64,000 nucleotides of DNA, from the NCBI RefSeq assembly GCF_004843545.1, contig NZ_CP039457.1, forward strand, positions 710,501 through 774,500. The letters run 5' to 3'. Numbering within the stretch: position 1 is the stretch's first letter; each line of letters opens with the position of its first letter. Source of the DNA: Streptococcus pasteurianus. GTDB taxonomy: Bacteria; Bacillota; Bacilli; Lactobacillales; Streptococcaceae. The position numbers and the translations under genes are program-made. Under the pieces are notes generated by a model. The model saw nothing but the letters and a program-made list of their open reading frames with translations. It was not told the DNA's origin and made no database searches. Positions 10,853-20,709 of the stretch are shown piece by piece.

Positions 10853-13800
10853 ATGAAATTACTATACACAGATATTCAGTATGATATGACTGAAATTTTA
10901 GTTGGAGAGGCAGTAGCTCAGGCAGAAGCTGGTAAGCGTGTTTTTTACATTGCTCCCAACTCTTTATCTTTTGAAAAAGAAAGAGCAGTTTTGGAGTTGT
11001 TACGAGACGAAGCTTCTTTTGCGATTACGGTAACACGTTTTGCTCAAATGGCTCGTTATTTTGTGTTAAATGAAGCGCAGGTCAAGGAAAGCATTGATGA
11101 CAATGGCTTGGCTATGATTTTTTACCGTGCTTTGTCACATTTTTCAGATACAGATTTGAAAGTTTTTGGGCGTTTGAAGCAGGATACGAATTTTATCAAG
11201 CAGTTGGTTGATTTATACAAAGAATTAAAAACGGCTAACATGACTGTGCTTAATTTGGCAGAATTGCATTCAGCGGAGAAGCAGGAAGATTTGGTGAAAA
11301 TCTTTTTAGCGGTTAATGATATTTTGCTTGCCAATCAGTATGATAATCAGAGCAAGATTGCTTATTTTGCAAAGCAGGTTGAGGCAGGACATTTGGATGC
11401 TACGCTTGAAAATGTGAGCCTTGTCATTGACGGTTTTACACGCTTTTCAGCAGAAGAAGAGTATCTAGTAAGCTTGCTTGAAGAAAAATGTGCGCAAGTG
11501 ATTATCGGAACTTACAGTAGTCAAAAGGCGTATAGAGCGGCATTTTCGACGGGAAATATTTACCAAGCGAGTTTAGATTTCTTGCGTGGTTTAGCGGCTA
11601 AATTCCATGCGCAACCGCAGTATGTTGAAAGTTCTCAGAAATCTCACGAGGCTTTTTCAAAATTATCAAAATTATTTGAAGCAAAGCACGACTTTACGAG
11701 TTCAGATGTGACGCTGACGGCTGATGATAAAAAACATTACGCTATTTGGGATGTCATTAATCAGAAAGAAGAGGTCGAGCATGTGGCAAAAGCTATTCGT
11801 CATAAGCTTTATCAAGGGTATCGTTACAAGGATATTTTAGTGCTCTTAGGTGATGTGGACAGCTATCGTTTGCAAATTGGCAAGATTTTTGACAAATATG
11901 ACATTCCTTATTATTTCGGAAAAGCGGAGTCAATGAGTGACCACCCTTTGGTGCATTTTATTGATTCGTTGGAGCGTGTGAAGCGTTATCGTTTTCGTAC
12001 CGAAGATGTTGTTAATCTGTTAAAAACAGGGCTTTATGGAAATTTCAAGCAAGAAGATTTAGACCTTTTTGAGCAATATTTGATTTATGCTGATATTAAG
12101 GGACAAAGCAAATTTGCCAAGGAATTCACGATTGTTTATAAAGGAAAAAAACATTTAGCCTTTGTTAATCGCATGCGCGAGCAAATCATGACGCCTTTAC
12201 TTGCTTTATTTAAGGCGCAAAAGCAACGTGGCTCTAGTTTGCTTGAGAAATTAATGACATTTTTACACGCCATTCATTTGCCTGATAATCTAGAAGGCAT
12301 GGTAGCGACTTTTTCAGAAAATGAACAAGAAAAGCATGAGCAAGTTTGGCGGACATTTACAGGTATTTTAACGCAATTTCAAACGATTTTTGGGCAAGAA
12401 AAGTTATCGCTGGATGACTGTTTGTCCTTGATTCGCAGCGGAATGTTAGCTGCGCAGTACCGTGTAGTGCCTGCAACGGTTGATGTTGTTTCGGTCAAAT
12501 CTTATGATTTGGTGGAACCGCACACCAATAAATTTGTCTTTGCTTTGGGCATGACGCAGGCACATTTTCCAAAAATTGCGCAAAATAGTAGTCTGATTTC
12601 AGATGAAGAACGTGCCCAAATCAACGAATCAACTGATGATAATCAACGTTTTGATATTGTTAGTCGCGAAAATATCAAGAAAAATCATTTTGCTGCCCTA
12701 TCGTTATTTAACTCGGCGACAGAAGAATTGGTGCTTAGTCTGCCACAAATTGCCAACGAAGCCGAAGATACGGAATCTTCTTACTTAACCGAATTAGCTA
12801 GCTTTGGTGTGCCAGTTCTTGCTAAAGGTCGTAATCGTTTGTCAACGGATGCCGAGGACATTGGTAATTATAAGGCCTTATTGTCTCGTGTGATTGAAGT
12901 CAATCGTTTGGCGATTGAAGAAGAGCGTGAACTTAGCAAGGAAGAGCAAACTTTCTGGTCAGTTGCTGTTCGTTATCTTCGAAAAAAATTGGCAGCAGAA
13001 GGCATTGAATTGCCGCTGATTAAGGATAATATGCAAACTAAGACGGTCTCTGCCGACGTGATTGAGGCACGTTTTCCAAGTGATGAGCCGATTTTGTTAT
13101 CATCATCTGCAGTCACTACCTTCTACAATAATCAGTATAAATATTTCTTGCAATATGTTCTTGGCTTGCAAGAGGTTGAGACGATTCACCCAGATGCCAG
13201 AAATCATGGTACCTACCTGCATCGTGTTTTTGAATTGGTCATGAAAGATGATTCAAACCATTCTTTTGATAGCAAACTTGATAAAGCTATTCAAACAACG
13301 AATTTGGAAGACGATTTCAAATTTGTTTACGAAGAAGATGAAGAAAGTCGTTATTCTTTGACTGTCTTGGAAGATATTGCTAGAAGTACAGCAACGATTT
13401 TACGTGATGATGCTCAGATTCAAGTTGAAAGTGAAGAAGAAACGTTTGAATTAATGATTGCAAATAGTGTTCGTATCAGAGGAATTATTGACCGTGTTGA
13501 CCGCTTATCAGACGGCAGTCTTGGCATTGTGGATTACAAATCAAGTCGCAATACTTTTGATATTCAGAAATTCTACAATGGTTTAAGTCCGCAATTGGTG
13601 ACTTATGTGCAAGCTTTGCGTGATAAAAAAGGCTTGAGCGAGTCAGAGCATATTTTTGGTGCTATGTATTTGCATATGCAAGAGCCAAAAGTTGATTTGT
13701 CATCGGTGGCTACAACAGAGAAAATTTTAGAAAATTTGGCTAAAGAGTTGACTTATCGTGGTCTATTCTTGGAAGATGAAAAAGCGTATTTAGCCAATGG

Positions 13801-14095
13801 TCGCTATCATCTGAATGATTCGCTTTACAGTCAAGAAGAACTTGAGATTTTGCTAGCTTATAATCAAAACTTATATCTGAAAGCAGCAGAGCAGATTAAG
13901 AAAGGGCATTTCTTGATTAATCCTTATAGTGAGGACGGTAAGTCAGTTCAAGGAGACCAATTGAAGGCAATCACACGATTTGAGGCTGACCGCCATATGC
14001 CTTATGCTCGCAAATGGTATAAATTACCAAGAAAAGATAGACGTCAAGGCTTTTTGAGCCTAATGCAAGAAGAGGAGGAAACAGATGATCTTTAA
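10853..14095 (+). CDS. rexB: ATP-dependent helicase/nuclease subunit B
   Basis: RexB is the AddB-like partner of RexA in the double-strand-break end-resection enzyme of streptococci and lactococci, the counterpart of RecBCD. The 1080-residue length is normal. The N-terminal segment KRVFYIAPNSLSFEKERAVLE replaces a canonical helicase P-loop, as expected for RexB. The C-terminal nuclease domain carries RIRGIIDRVDRLSDGSLGIVDYKSS (near 870-900), where the Asp and the Asp-Tyr-Lys residues form the active site. GAAGGT precedes the ATG. The stop overlaps the rexA start by 11 bases, so the two are translationally coupled. Confidence 0.95.
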   Translation: MKLLYTDIQYDMTEILVGEAVAQAEAGKRVFYIAPNSLSFEKERAVLELLRDEASFAITVTRFAQMARYFVLNEAQVKESIDDNGLAMIFYRALSHFSDTDLKVFGRLKQDTNFIKQLVDLYKELKTANMTVLNLAELHSAEKQEDLVKIFLAVNDILLANQYDNQSKIAYFAKQVEAGHLDATLENVSLVIDGFTRFSAEEEYLVSLLEEKCAQVIIGTYSSQKAYRAAFSTGNIYQASLDFLRGLAAKFHAQPQYVESSQKSHEAFSKLSKLFEAKHDFTSSDVTLTADDKKHYAIWDVINQKEEVEHVAKAIRHKLYQGYRYKDILVLLGDVDSYRLQIGKIFDKYDIPYYFGKAESMSDHPLVHFIDSLERVKRYRFRTEDVVNLLKTGLYGNFKQEDLDLFEQYLIYADIKGQSKFAKEFTIVYKGKKHLAFVNRMREQIMTPLLALFKAQKQRGSSLLEKLMTFLHAIHLPDNLEGMVATFSENEQEKHEQVWRTFTGILTQFQTIFGQEKLSLDDCLSLIRSGMLAAQYRVVPATVDVVSVKSYDLVEPHTNKFVFALGMTQAHFPKIAQNSSLISDEERAQINESTDDNQRFDIVSRENIKKNHFAALSLFNSATEELVLSLPQIANEAEDTESSYLTELASFGVPVLAKGRNRLSTDAEDIGNYKALLSRVIEVNRLAIEEERELSKEEQTFWSVAVRYLRKKLAAEGIELPLIKDNMQTKTVSADVIEARFPSDEPILLSSSAVTTFYNNQYKYFLQYVLGLQEVETIHPDARNHGTYLHRVFELVMKDDSNHSFDSKLDKAIQTTNLEDDFKFVYEEDEESRYSLTVLEDIARSTATILRDDAQIQVESEEETFELMIANSVRIRGIIDRVDRLSDGSLGIVDYKSSRNTFDIQKFYNGLSPQLVTYVQALRDKKGLSESEHIFGAMYLHMQEPKVDLSSVATTEKILENLAKELTYRGLFLEDEKAYLANGRYHLNDSLYSQEELEILLAYNQNLYLKAAEQIKKGHFLINPYSEDGKSVQGDQLKAITRFEADRHMPYARKWYKLPRKDRRQGFLSLMQEEEETDDL

Positions 14096-17000
14096 ACCAT
14101 TTCTAACGTCAGAAGACATTTCTTCTCTACAAATCCAAGAAGCACAGTCATCCAAAAAACAAAAACGCACGCCAGAACAAATCGAAGCTATTTATAGTTA
14201 TGGCAATAATATTTTGGTGTCTGCATCGGCTGGTTCTGGGAAAACCTTTGTCATGGTTGAACGCATTATTGATAAAATTTTGCGTGGTGTGACGATTGAC
14301 CAGCTATTCATTTCAACCTTCACGGTCAAGGCTGCTGGGGAATTAAAAGAGCGTATTGAGAAGAAAATTAGCCAAGCTCTGCAAGAAACGACTGACAATG
14401 ATTTGAAAAATTATCTCAATGAGCAGTTGCTGGGCTTACAGACAGCTGATATTGGAACCATGGATGCTTTTACGCAGAAATTGGTCAATCAATACGGCTA
14501 CACGCTGGGAATTTCACCAACTTTCCGTATTATGACGGATAAGAGTGAGCAAGATATTTTGAAAAATGAAGTCTTTTTTGACCTTTTTTCTGATTACATG
14601 ACAGGAAATAATGCTGAGCTTTTTCGTCAATTAGTGCGGAATTTTTCTGGTAATCGTAAGGATAGCACCGCTTTTAGAGGCATTGTTTATAAAATTTATG
14701 ATTTTAGTCAAGCAACCGATAATCCACAGAAGTGGTTGGCAGAAGTATTTTTAAAAGGTGCTAAAACTTATACCGATTTTTCAGCAATTCCTGACCAAGA
14801 AGTCACGGATTTTCTGACTTGCTTGCATGATACGGCTGACCAGTTGCAAGATGTGACTGATTTAGAAGACTACAAGCAAAAAACAGCCAAAGGAACACCC
14901 ACAGCCAATTATAAAAAGCATTTGAATATCATTGAGCATTTGCGTGAATGGGCACAGCATTTTGAAACTCTTTATGGTCGTGACGGACTTGGACGGTTGG
15001 CGACAGATGTGGCGAAATTGCTTCCAGCTGGTCCTGCTGTGACAGTTGCAGGAACGAAATATCCCGTCTTTAAAACCTTACAGGGGCGTTTGACTGGTTT
15101 GAAACATTTGGAAACCATTTTTAAATACCAGCCAGAAAGCCTTCCGTTGCTAGAGCTATTGCAGGCATTTATGCAAGATTTTTCAGAGCAATATTTACAA
15201 GCGAAAATCCAAGAAAATGCTTTTGAATTTTCGGATATTGCCCATTTTGCCATTCAGATTTTGGAAGAAAACGCTGATATTCGTGAACTTTATCAGAATA
15301 AGTATCACGAAGTCATGGTCGATGAGTACCAAGATAATAACCACACGCAAGAACGCATGTTGGAGTTGTTGTCGAATGGTCATAATCGATTTATGGTGGG
15401 GGATATCAAGCAATCCATTTACCGCTTCCGTCAAGCCGACCCACAGATTTTTAACCAAAAATTTAAAGATTTTCAAGAACATCCTGACCATGGGAAATTA
15501 ATTTTGTTAAAAGAGAATTTCCGTAGTCAGTCAGAAGTTTTAGATGCGACAAACAGTATTTTTACGCATTTAATGGACGAGGCTGTTGGTGAGATTTTGT
15601 ACGATGACACACATCAATTGGTCGCTGGAAGCCCTGCTCAAAAGGAAAGTCACCCAGAAAATAAAACGCAAGTGCTTATCTACGACATTGATAACAATAG
15701 TGACTTGCCAAGTGATGCCGAAGAAGGACAAATCAACCCTAACGAAGTCAAGTTAGTGGCTAAAGAAATCATTCGTTTGCACAATGAGGAACACGTTGCT
15801 TTCGAGGATATTACCTTGTTGGTCTCATCACGCACGCGTAACGACGGTATTTTACAAACCTTTGAACACTATGGTATTCCTTTGGTGACTGACGGTGGTG
15901 AGCAAAATTACCTTAAATCAGTCGAAGTCATGGTTATGCTTGACACGCTTCGCGCCCTTGATAATCCGCTCAATGACTATGCCTTAGTGGCACTCATGCG
16001 TTCACCGATGTTTTCATTCAATGAAGATGAGCTGGCACGCCTTGCGCTACAAACAACAGAAGATGACCATAGAGCTAATTTGTATCAAAAATTGGAGCAT
16101 GCTTTAGCTGGCAAAGGAAGTCATAATGAATTGATGACAATCACTTTACATGATAAATTGGCTGATTTTATGGCTTGTTTTGTTGCTTGGCGTGAATTTG
16201 CCAAATGGCATGCGCTTTATGACTTGATTTGGAAAATTTACAACGACAGATTTTACTATGATTACGTGGGCAATTTACCACGTGCTGAGCAACGTCAAGC
16301 GAATTTATATGCTTTAGCTCTTCGTGCCAATAATTTTGAACGAACTGGTTTTAAAGGACTCTCACGATTTATTTGCATGATTGATAAGGTGTTAGAAAGT
16401 GAGAATGACCTTGCGGACGTTGAGGTGGCTCTGCCTAAAAATGCGGTGAACTTGATGACTATTCATAAAAGTAAAGGTCTCGAGTTCAAGTATGTTTTCA
16501 TTTTGAATATTGACAAGAAATTTAGTATTCAGGATTTGATGTCACCCTTGATTTTATCACGTCAAAATGGTGCAGGTATCAAGTATCTAGCTGATATGAA
16601 AGAAGAGTTGGAAACGGATGTTTTCCCAACAGTCAAGGTTAGCATGGATACCTTGCCTTACCAGCTCAATAAGCGTGAATTGCGCTTAGCTACGCTTTCA
16701 GAACAAATGCGATTGTTTTACGTTGCCATGACCCGCGCAGAAAAGAAATTGTATTTGGTCGGAAAAGCAAGCTCCGAAAAGTTAGTGGATAAATATAGCG
16801 GTAAATCAGAAAACGATCATTTGCCAGTGGCAGAACGTGAGAATTTCATGACCTTTCAAGATTGGGTGTTAGCCATTTATGAGGCTTATAGCAAGGAGAA
16901 CTTGCCTTTTGCCGTTGATTTTGTCACGGAGGAAGATTTGACAGATGATAAGATTGGTAAAATTGAAGTCACTTCTGTGATAACGCCAGATGATTTGACA

Positions 17001-17717
17001 GATAACCGCCAGTCTGAAAATATCACGGAAGCCTTGGATAGATTGGAAGCTGTCGAAAAGTTAAATGCGAAGTACCACGCAGCCATCAATTTGCCAAGTT
17101 TGAGAACGCCAAGTCAGGTTAAAAAACTCTATGAGCCAGTCATGGATACTGACGGTGTTGACGTGATGACAAAAGCCTATCAAGCACAACCAACATTTGA
17201 ATTGCCAGATTTTTCGAAGAAAGCCAAAATTGAAGCGACAGCCATTGGTTCGGCAATGCATGAACTCATGCAACGTATTCCTCTATCAAAACAGGTGACG
17301 ATAGCCGATATTACCGCGGCGTTAGCCCAAGTTTCGGCAGAAGATGAGGTGAAAGCACGTATTCGTTTGGAAAATGTCCTAGCCTTTTTTGAAAATTCAG
17401 AGCTCGGTCAGTTGATTCAGCAACATACGGACAAGATTTATCGTGAAGCACCTTTTGCCATGTTAAAAGAGGACCCTGACAGTAAGGAAAAATTCGTTGT
17501 CCGTGGGATTGTCGATGGTTACCTTGTCTTAGATGACCGCATCGTACTCTTTGATTACAAGACTGATAAATACAAAAATAGCGAGGAAATCAAGGAACGC
17601 TATCAAGGACAAATGGCTTTATATGCAGAAGCTCTCAGCAAGTCTTATGATAGAAAAAACGTTGATAAATATCTCGTCTTGCTTGGTGGCGAACAGCTAG
17701 AAGTTGTGAAATTATAA
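14085..17717 (+). CDS. rexA: ATP-dependent helicase/nuclease subunit A
   Basis: RexA (AddA) is the UvrD-type helicase and nuclease subunit of the RexAB exonuclease that processes broken DNA ends for RecA. In its 1210 residues: Walker A ASAGSGKTFVMVERI near 47-58, Walker B VDEYQDNN near 413, the helicase segment VNLMTIHKSKGLEFKYV near 790, the motif VI-like MRLFYVAMTRAEKKLYLVG near 875, and the C-terminal nuclease RGIVDGYLVLDDRIVLFDYKTD near 1143. GAGGAGGAAAC serves as ribosome site. The last 32 codons are duplicated at 25923-26027 beyond the sugar-use cluster, with only synonymous changes in the closely matching part. Confidence 0.96.
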   Translation: MIFKPFLTSEDISSLQIQEAQSSKKQKRTPEQIEAIYSYGNNILVSASAGSGKTFVMVERIIDKILRGVTIDQLFISTFTVKAAGELKERIEKKISQALQETTDNDLKNYLNEQLLGLQTADIGTMDAFTQKLVNQYGYTLGISPTFRIMTDKSEQDILKNEVFFDLFSDYMTGNNAELFRQLVRNFSGNRKDSTAFRGIVYKIYDFSQATDNPQKWLAEVFLKGAKTYTDFSAIPDQEVTDFLTCLHDTADQLQDVTDLEDYKQKTAKGTPTANYKKHLNIIEHLREWAQHFETLYGRDGLGRLATDVAKLLPAGPAVTVAGTKYPVFKTLQGRLTGLKHLETIFKYQPESLPLLELLQAFMQDFSEQYLQAKIQENAFEFSDIAHFAIQILEENADIRELYQNKYHEVMVDEYQDNNHTQERMLELLSNGHNRFMVGDIKQSIYRFRQADPQIFNQKFKDFQEHPDHGKLILLKENFRSQSEVLDATNSIFTHLMDEAVGEILYDDTHQLVAGSPAQKESHPENKTQVLIYDIDNNSDLPSDAEEGQINPNEVKLVAKEIIRLHNEEHVAFEDITLLVSSRTRNDGILQTFEHYGIPLVTDGGEQNYLKSVEVMVMLDTLRALDNPLNDYALVALMRSPMFSFNEDELARLALQTTEDDHRANLYQKLEHALAGKGSHNELMTITLHDKLADFMACFVAWREFAKWHALYDLIWKIYNDRFYYDYVGNLPRAEQRQANLYALALRANNFERTGFKGLSRFICMIDKVLESENDLADVEVALPKNAVNLMTIHKSKGLEFKYVFILNIDKKFSIQDLMSPLILSRQNGAGIKYLADMKEELETDVFPTVKVSMDTLPYQLNKRELRLATLSEQMRLFYVAMTRAEKKLYLVGKASSEKLVDKYSGKSENDHLPVAERENFMTFQDWVLAIYEAYSKENLPFAVDFVTEEDLTDDKIGKIEVTSVITPDDLTDNRQSENITEALDRLEAVEKLNAKYHAAINLPSLRTPSQVKKLYEPVMDTDGVDVMTKAYQAQPTFELPDFSKKAKIEATAIGSAMHELMQRIPLSKQVTIADITAALAQVSAEDEVKARIRLENVLAFFENSELGQLIQQHTDKIYREAPFAMLKEDPDSKEKFVVRGIVDGYLVLDDRIVLFDYKTDKYKNSEEIKERYQGQMALYAEALSKSYDRKNVDKYLVLLGGEQLEVVKL

Positions 17718-17730
17718 AAACATTAAAAAT

Positions 17731-17760
17731 GACCGTTTAGCTTAAGCTGACGGTCTTTTT
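17731..17760 (+). terminator. Terminator after rexA, possibly bidirectional
   Basis: GACCGT and ACGGTC (17731-17755) with an inner TTAGCTTAAGCTGA arm form a hairpin followed by TTTTT. On the minus strand the hairpin is followed by ATTTTT, so it may also serve the convergent AraC gene. Confidence 0.8.
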
Positions 17761-17826
17761 GAGTAATAGGTTACCTATATGAAGTGTAGAATAGCATTAT
17801 TTAGTCAGTTTCTATTTGCAGGATAC

Positions 17827-18705
17827 TTACTGTAGTGACTTTGCTAGCTCTCGATAGCGTTTAGGACTGACTTTTTTCTTTTCTTTGAACTTTCTAATAA
17901 AATAACTAAGATTTTGAAAACCTACCGCAGGAGCAATCTGTGTGATAGGTAACTCGGTATTTGATAATAGATTAGCAGCTTTTTCAATACGGTAATCATT
18001 TATAAAGGCTATTGGAGTTTTTCCTGTTTTTTTATGAAAAAAACTACAGAAGTAATTAGGACTCATGTACATTTTTGCAGATAAATCTTTTAAAGAAATA
18101 GGAGTCATATAATTTTTTTGGATGTAATCGACTGTTTTTTTTAAAAGTTTTGTAGAAGTAGTGTCCTTATTTGTACTCATGTTTTTGTAAAAAACACTTT
18201 CTTTTAATAACAATCCTATTACCTGCATGAGATTTATCTTTATTTCAAAGAAATGCAGTTCTGATAATTCATGGTAAAGGCTAATAATCTTTTTAAAATG
18301 TTGTAAGATTTTCTGATGTAAATCGCCTGAAACTTGGTAGATCGTAGGAAATAATAGTTGTGAACCTGTTATTGGTTCTAAGAAATGATGTTGGCAGACG
18401 TCATAATATGCAAAATTAAGTAGCTGGGGAGAAAAAACAATAGCATGGTGAAGAGTATTGCCTTTGGATGAACTGATTTCGTGCAATTCTCCAGAGTTAA
18501 TAAAACAAAATTCCCCAGCAGAAATTTGCAGTTGCTGACCACTAACGATGATATTGAGTAATCCCTCTTCGACATAAATCCACTCCATTTCATCATGCCA
18601 ATGTTGGCTAACAAAATAAAAACCATTTTTATCGGCATGTGAATATACCTGAAGGGGATAAAAAGATGTACCATGGGATTTGTTTTCTAGATAAGTATGT
18701 TCCAT
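17827..18705 (-). CDS. AraC-family regulator of the adjacent sugar cluster (MsmR-like)
   Basis: The 292-residue protein has an N-terminal cupin sensor domain (about 15-110, with QHWHDEMEWIYVEEG) and a C-terminal double helix-turn-helix AraC domain (about 190-288: SLKDLSAKMYMSPNYFCSFFHKKTGKTP, then ITQIAPAVGFQNLSYFIRKFKEKKKVSPKRYR). It is transcribed away from the alpha-glucosidase gene, sharing a 132-base region that holds a cre site. AraC proteins in this position (MsmR of S. mutans, RafR of pneumococcus) activate alpha-galactoside or isomaltoside operons; assignment as local activator is inference. The start has AGGAGAAATT upstream on the minus strand. Confidence 0.85.
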   Translation of the reverse strand: MEHTYLENKSHGTSFYPLQVYSHADKNGFYFVSQHWHDEMEWIYVEEGLLNIIVSGQQLQISAGEFCFINSGELHEISSSKGNTLHHAIVFSPQLLNFAYYDVCQHHFLEPITGSQLLFPTIYQVSGDLHQKILQHFKKIISLYHELSELHFFEIKINLMQVIGLLLKESVFYKNMSTNKDTTSTKLLKKTVDYIQKNYMTPISLKDLSAKMYMSPNYFCSFFHKKTGKTPIAFINDYRIEKAANLLSNTELPITQIAPAVGFQNLSYFIRKFKEKKKVSPKRYRELAKSLQ

Positions 18706-18749
18706 AATTTCTCCTAAATCTTAATATTGTGTTATTAAATGAGAATTTT

Positions 18750-18779
18750 TTGCAAGCGAATACATTTTAGAAATATTAT
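18750..18779 (+). promoter_or_regulatory. Promoter of the glycosidase operon with overlapping cre site
   Basis: TTGCAA (18750-18755) and TATTAT (18774-18779) are 18 bases apart. The sequence TGCAAGCGAATACA at 18751-18764 fits the CcpA cre pattern TGNAANCGNWNNCA and covers the -35. Repression in the presence of glucose is the expected outcome. Confidence 0.7.
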
Positions 18780-18816
18780 ACTTTAAATAGAAGCTAAAAG
18801 CAAGGAGGGGAGAAAA

Positions 18817-20448
18817 ATAACGATTAAAAAATGGTGGATGAATAGTGTTGTGTATCAAATTTATCCCAAAAGCTTTAAAGATAGCAATGGTGATGGAATT
18901 GGTGATATCAAAGGAATACAGGAAAAACTACCTTATTTAGAAAAGCTTGGAATAGACGTTCTATGGATAAGTCCGATGTATCCATCTCCAGGTGTGGATA
19001 ATGGGTATGATGTTTCTGACTACTATGGTATTGATCCTATGTATGGAACGATGGAAGATATGAAAAATTTAATTAGAGAATGTGAAAATCATAATATTAA
19101 AATTATTATAGATTTAGTTGTCAATCATACTTCCGATGAACATGAGTGGTTTATAGAAGCTAAAACTTCAAAAAATAGCACATACAGAGATTATTATATA
19201 TGGAGAAAGGGAGTAGGAAATCAGCCACCAAATGATTTAGAATCTAATTTTGGAGGCAGTGCTTGGGAGTATTCAGAAGAGACAGAAGAATACTATCTTC
19301 ACTTTTACAGCAAAAAGCAACCTGATTTGAATTGGGAAAACCCAAATATGCGAAATGAAATATGGAAGATGATGAACTTCTGGATTGATTTAGGTATTGG
19401 TGGCTTTCGAATGGATGTCATTGATTTGATTGGGAAACAACCTGATCAAAAAATAAAAGAGAATGGACCTAAACTACATGATTACCTACAAGAAATGAAC
19501 GCAAAAACATTTGGGAACTCTGATTTATTGACCGTAGGGGAATGTTGGGGGGCAACCCCTGAGATAGCTACATTGTATTCAGCTCCTGAACGCAAGGAGT
19601 TAAGTATGATTTTTCAATTTGAACAGATAAATCTTGATAAAATAGCTGGAAAACAAAGATGGGATTTAAAACCACTATATCTTCCTGATTTAAAACGAGT
19701 ATTTTCAAAATGGCAAACTGAAATGGAAGGAAAAGGATGGAATAGTTTATTTTGGAGTAATCATGACTTACCTAGGATTGTTTCAAGATGGGGAAATGCA
19801 GGAAAGTATCGCATAGAGTCAGCTAAAATGCTTGCAACTCTTCTACACGGAATGAAGGGAACACCTTATATTTTTCAAGGTGAAGAGCTGGGAATGACAA
19901 ATGCTGATTTTAATAGTATAGCTGATTTTAAAGACATTGAGAGTCGTCATATGGCAAAATTACGTTTAGAAAAAGGAGAACCAAAAGAAATAGTGCTTGC
20001 TGCACTTAAAAAGAAAGCGAGAGATAATGCTAGGACTCCTATGCAATGGGATGACAGCTATGCCGCTGGTTTTACCAGCGGGACGCCTTGGTTACCTGTA
20101 AATAAAAATTACATAACAATTAACGCGAAACAGTCATTAGATGATAAACAATCAATCTTTTATTATTATCAGAGTCTTATTAAACTCCGAAAAACAGAAG
20201 AAACCCTAGTGCATGGAATCTATGAGTTGCTATTACCAAATGATGAAAACATCTATGCTTATACAAGAAGTTTAGGTACAGAAAAGTTATTAATTATTTG
20301 TAATTTTTATGAGACTGAACAATCTTTTTCATATAACGCTTCTGCTGAGATTATCTTATCAAATTATAACAAAAATGGAATTATAAACCTAAAGCAGCTT
20401 GTGTTAGCACCATACGAATCGTTTATTTTAAGATTACCTAATAATTAG
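18817..20448 (+). CDS. dexB: GH13 glucan 1,6-alpha-glucosidase (DexB-like)
   Basis: From the ATG at 18838 the protein has 536 residues, numbered here from that Met. Catalytic residues: nucleophile Asp193 in GFRMDVIDLIGK, acid Glu235 in LTVGECWG, and Asp310 in WSNHD. Val after the nucleophile is typical of alpha-1,6-acting enzymes, and the nearest remembered relative is S. mutans DexB. The start is unusual. The Shine-Dalgarno AAGGAGGGG (18802-18810) is six bases before an ATA at 18817, which would give the family N-terminus ITIKKWW; the ATG at 18838 is 27 bases from it. Either ATA or the later ATG is used. I mark the frame from 18817. It probably cleaves isomalto-oligosaccharides, or their phosphates, in the cytoplasm. 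Confidence 0.85.
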   Translation: MTIKKWWMNSVVYQIYPKSFKDSNGDGIGDIKGIQEKLPYLEKLGIDVLWISPMYPSPGVDNGYDVSDYYGIDPMYGTMEDMKNLIRECENHNIKIIIDLVVNHTSDEHEWFIEAKTSKNSTYRDYYIWRKGVGNQPPNDLESNFGGSAWEYSEETEEYYLHFYSKKQPDLNWENPNMRNEIWKMMNFWIDLGIGGFRMDVIDLIGKQPDQKIKENGPKLHDYLQEMNAKTFGNSDLLTVGECWGATPEIATLYSAPERKELSMIFQFEQINLDKIAGKQRWDLKPLYLPDLKRVFSKWQTEMEGKGWNSLFWSNHDLPRIVSRWGNAGKYRIESAKMLATLLHGMKGTPYIFQGEELGMTNADFNSIADFKDIESRHMAKLRLEKGEPKEIVLAALKKKARDNARTPMQWDDSYAAGFTSGTPWLPVNKNYITINAKQSLDDKQSIFYYYQSLIKLRKTEETLVHGIYELLLPNDENIYAYTRSLGTEKLLIICNFYETEQSFSYNASAEIILSNYNKNGIINLKQLVLAPYESFILRLPNN

Positions 20449-20502
20449 TTGAAAAGTGATTTTAGCGATATCTTGACTAATTTACAAGAAAAATACCATT
20501 TT

Positions 20503-20518
20503 GAAAGGAGACATTCTA
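20503..20518 (+). promoter_or_regulatory. Orphaned Shine-Dalgarno left of the IS element
   Basis: GAAAGGAG followed by ACATTCTA lies 55 bases after the dexB stop, with no start codon behind it because the IS begins there. Joining it to the GH36 ATG at 22151 would restore a spacing of about seven bases. Confidence 0.6.
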
Positions 20519-20709
20519 TATAAAAAGTCAAGAGAAAATTCTAAACAATAAAAAACACCCTCACTGCGATAAACTTGAATGCAAGTTACTCAATCGTCTG
20601 GAGAATGCACTTGTTATTTTACTATTTTTCGTCTAAAAGCTCAATTTTAGACACGCAAAAAATCTTGCCCTTGAGCAAGTTTTAAAAAGTATTTGTGGCT
20701 TCTGTATTT

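Noticed and set aside
14198..14398. Minus-strand frames inside rexA, pheT, murA, atpD and other core genes
   Set aside because: They lie opposite strongly supported genes and have no family features or ribosome sites.
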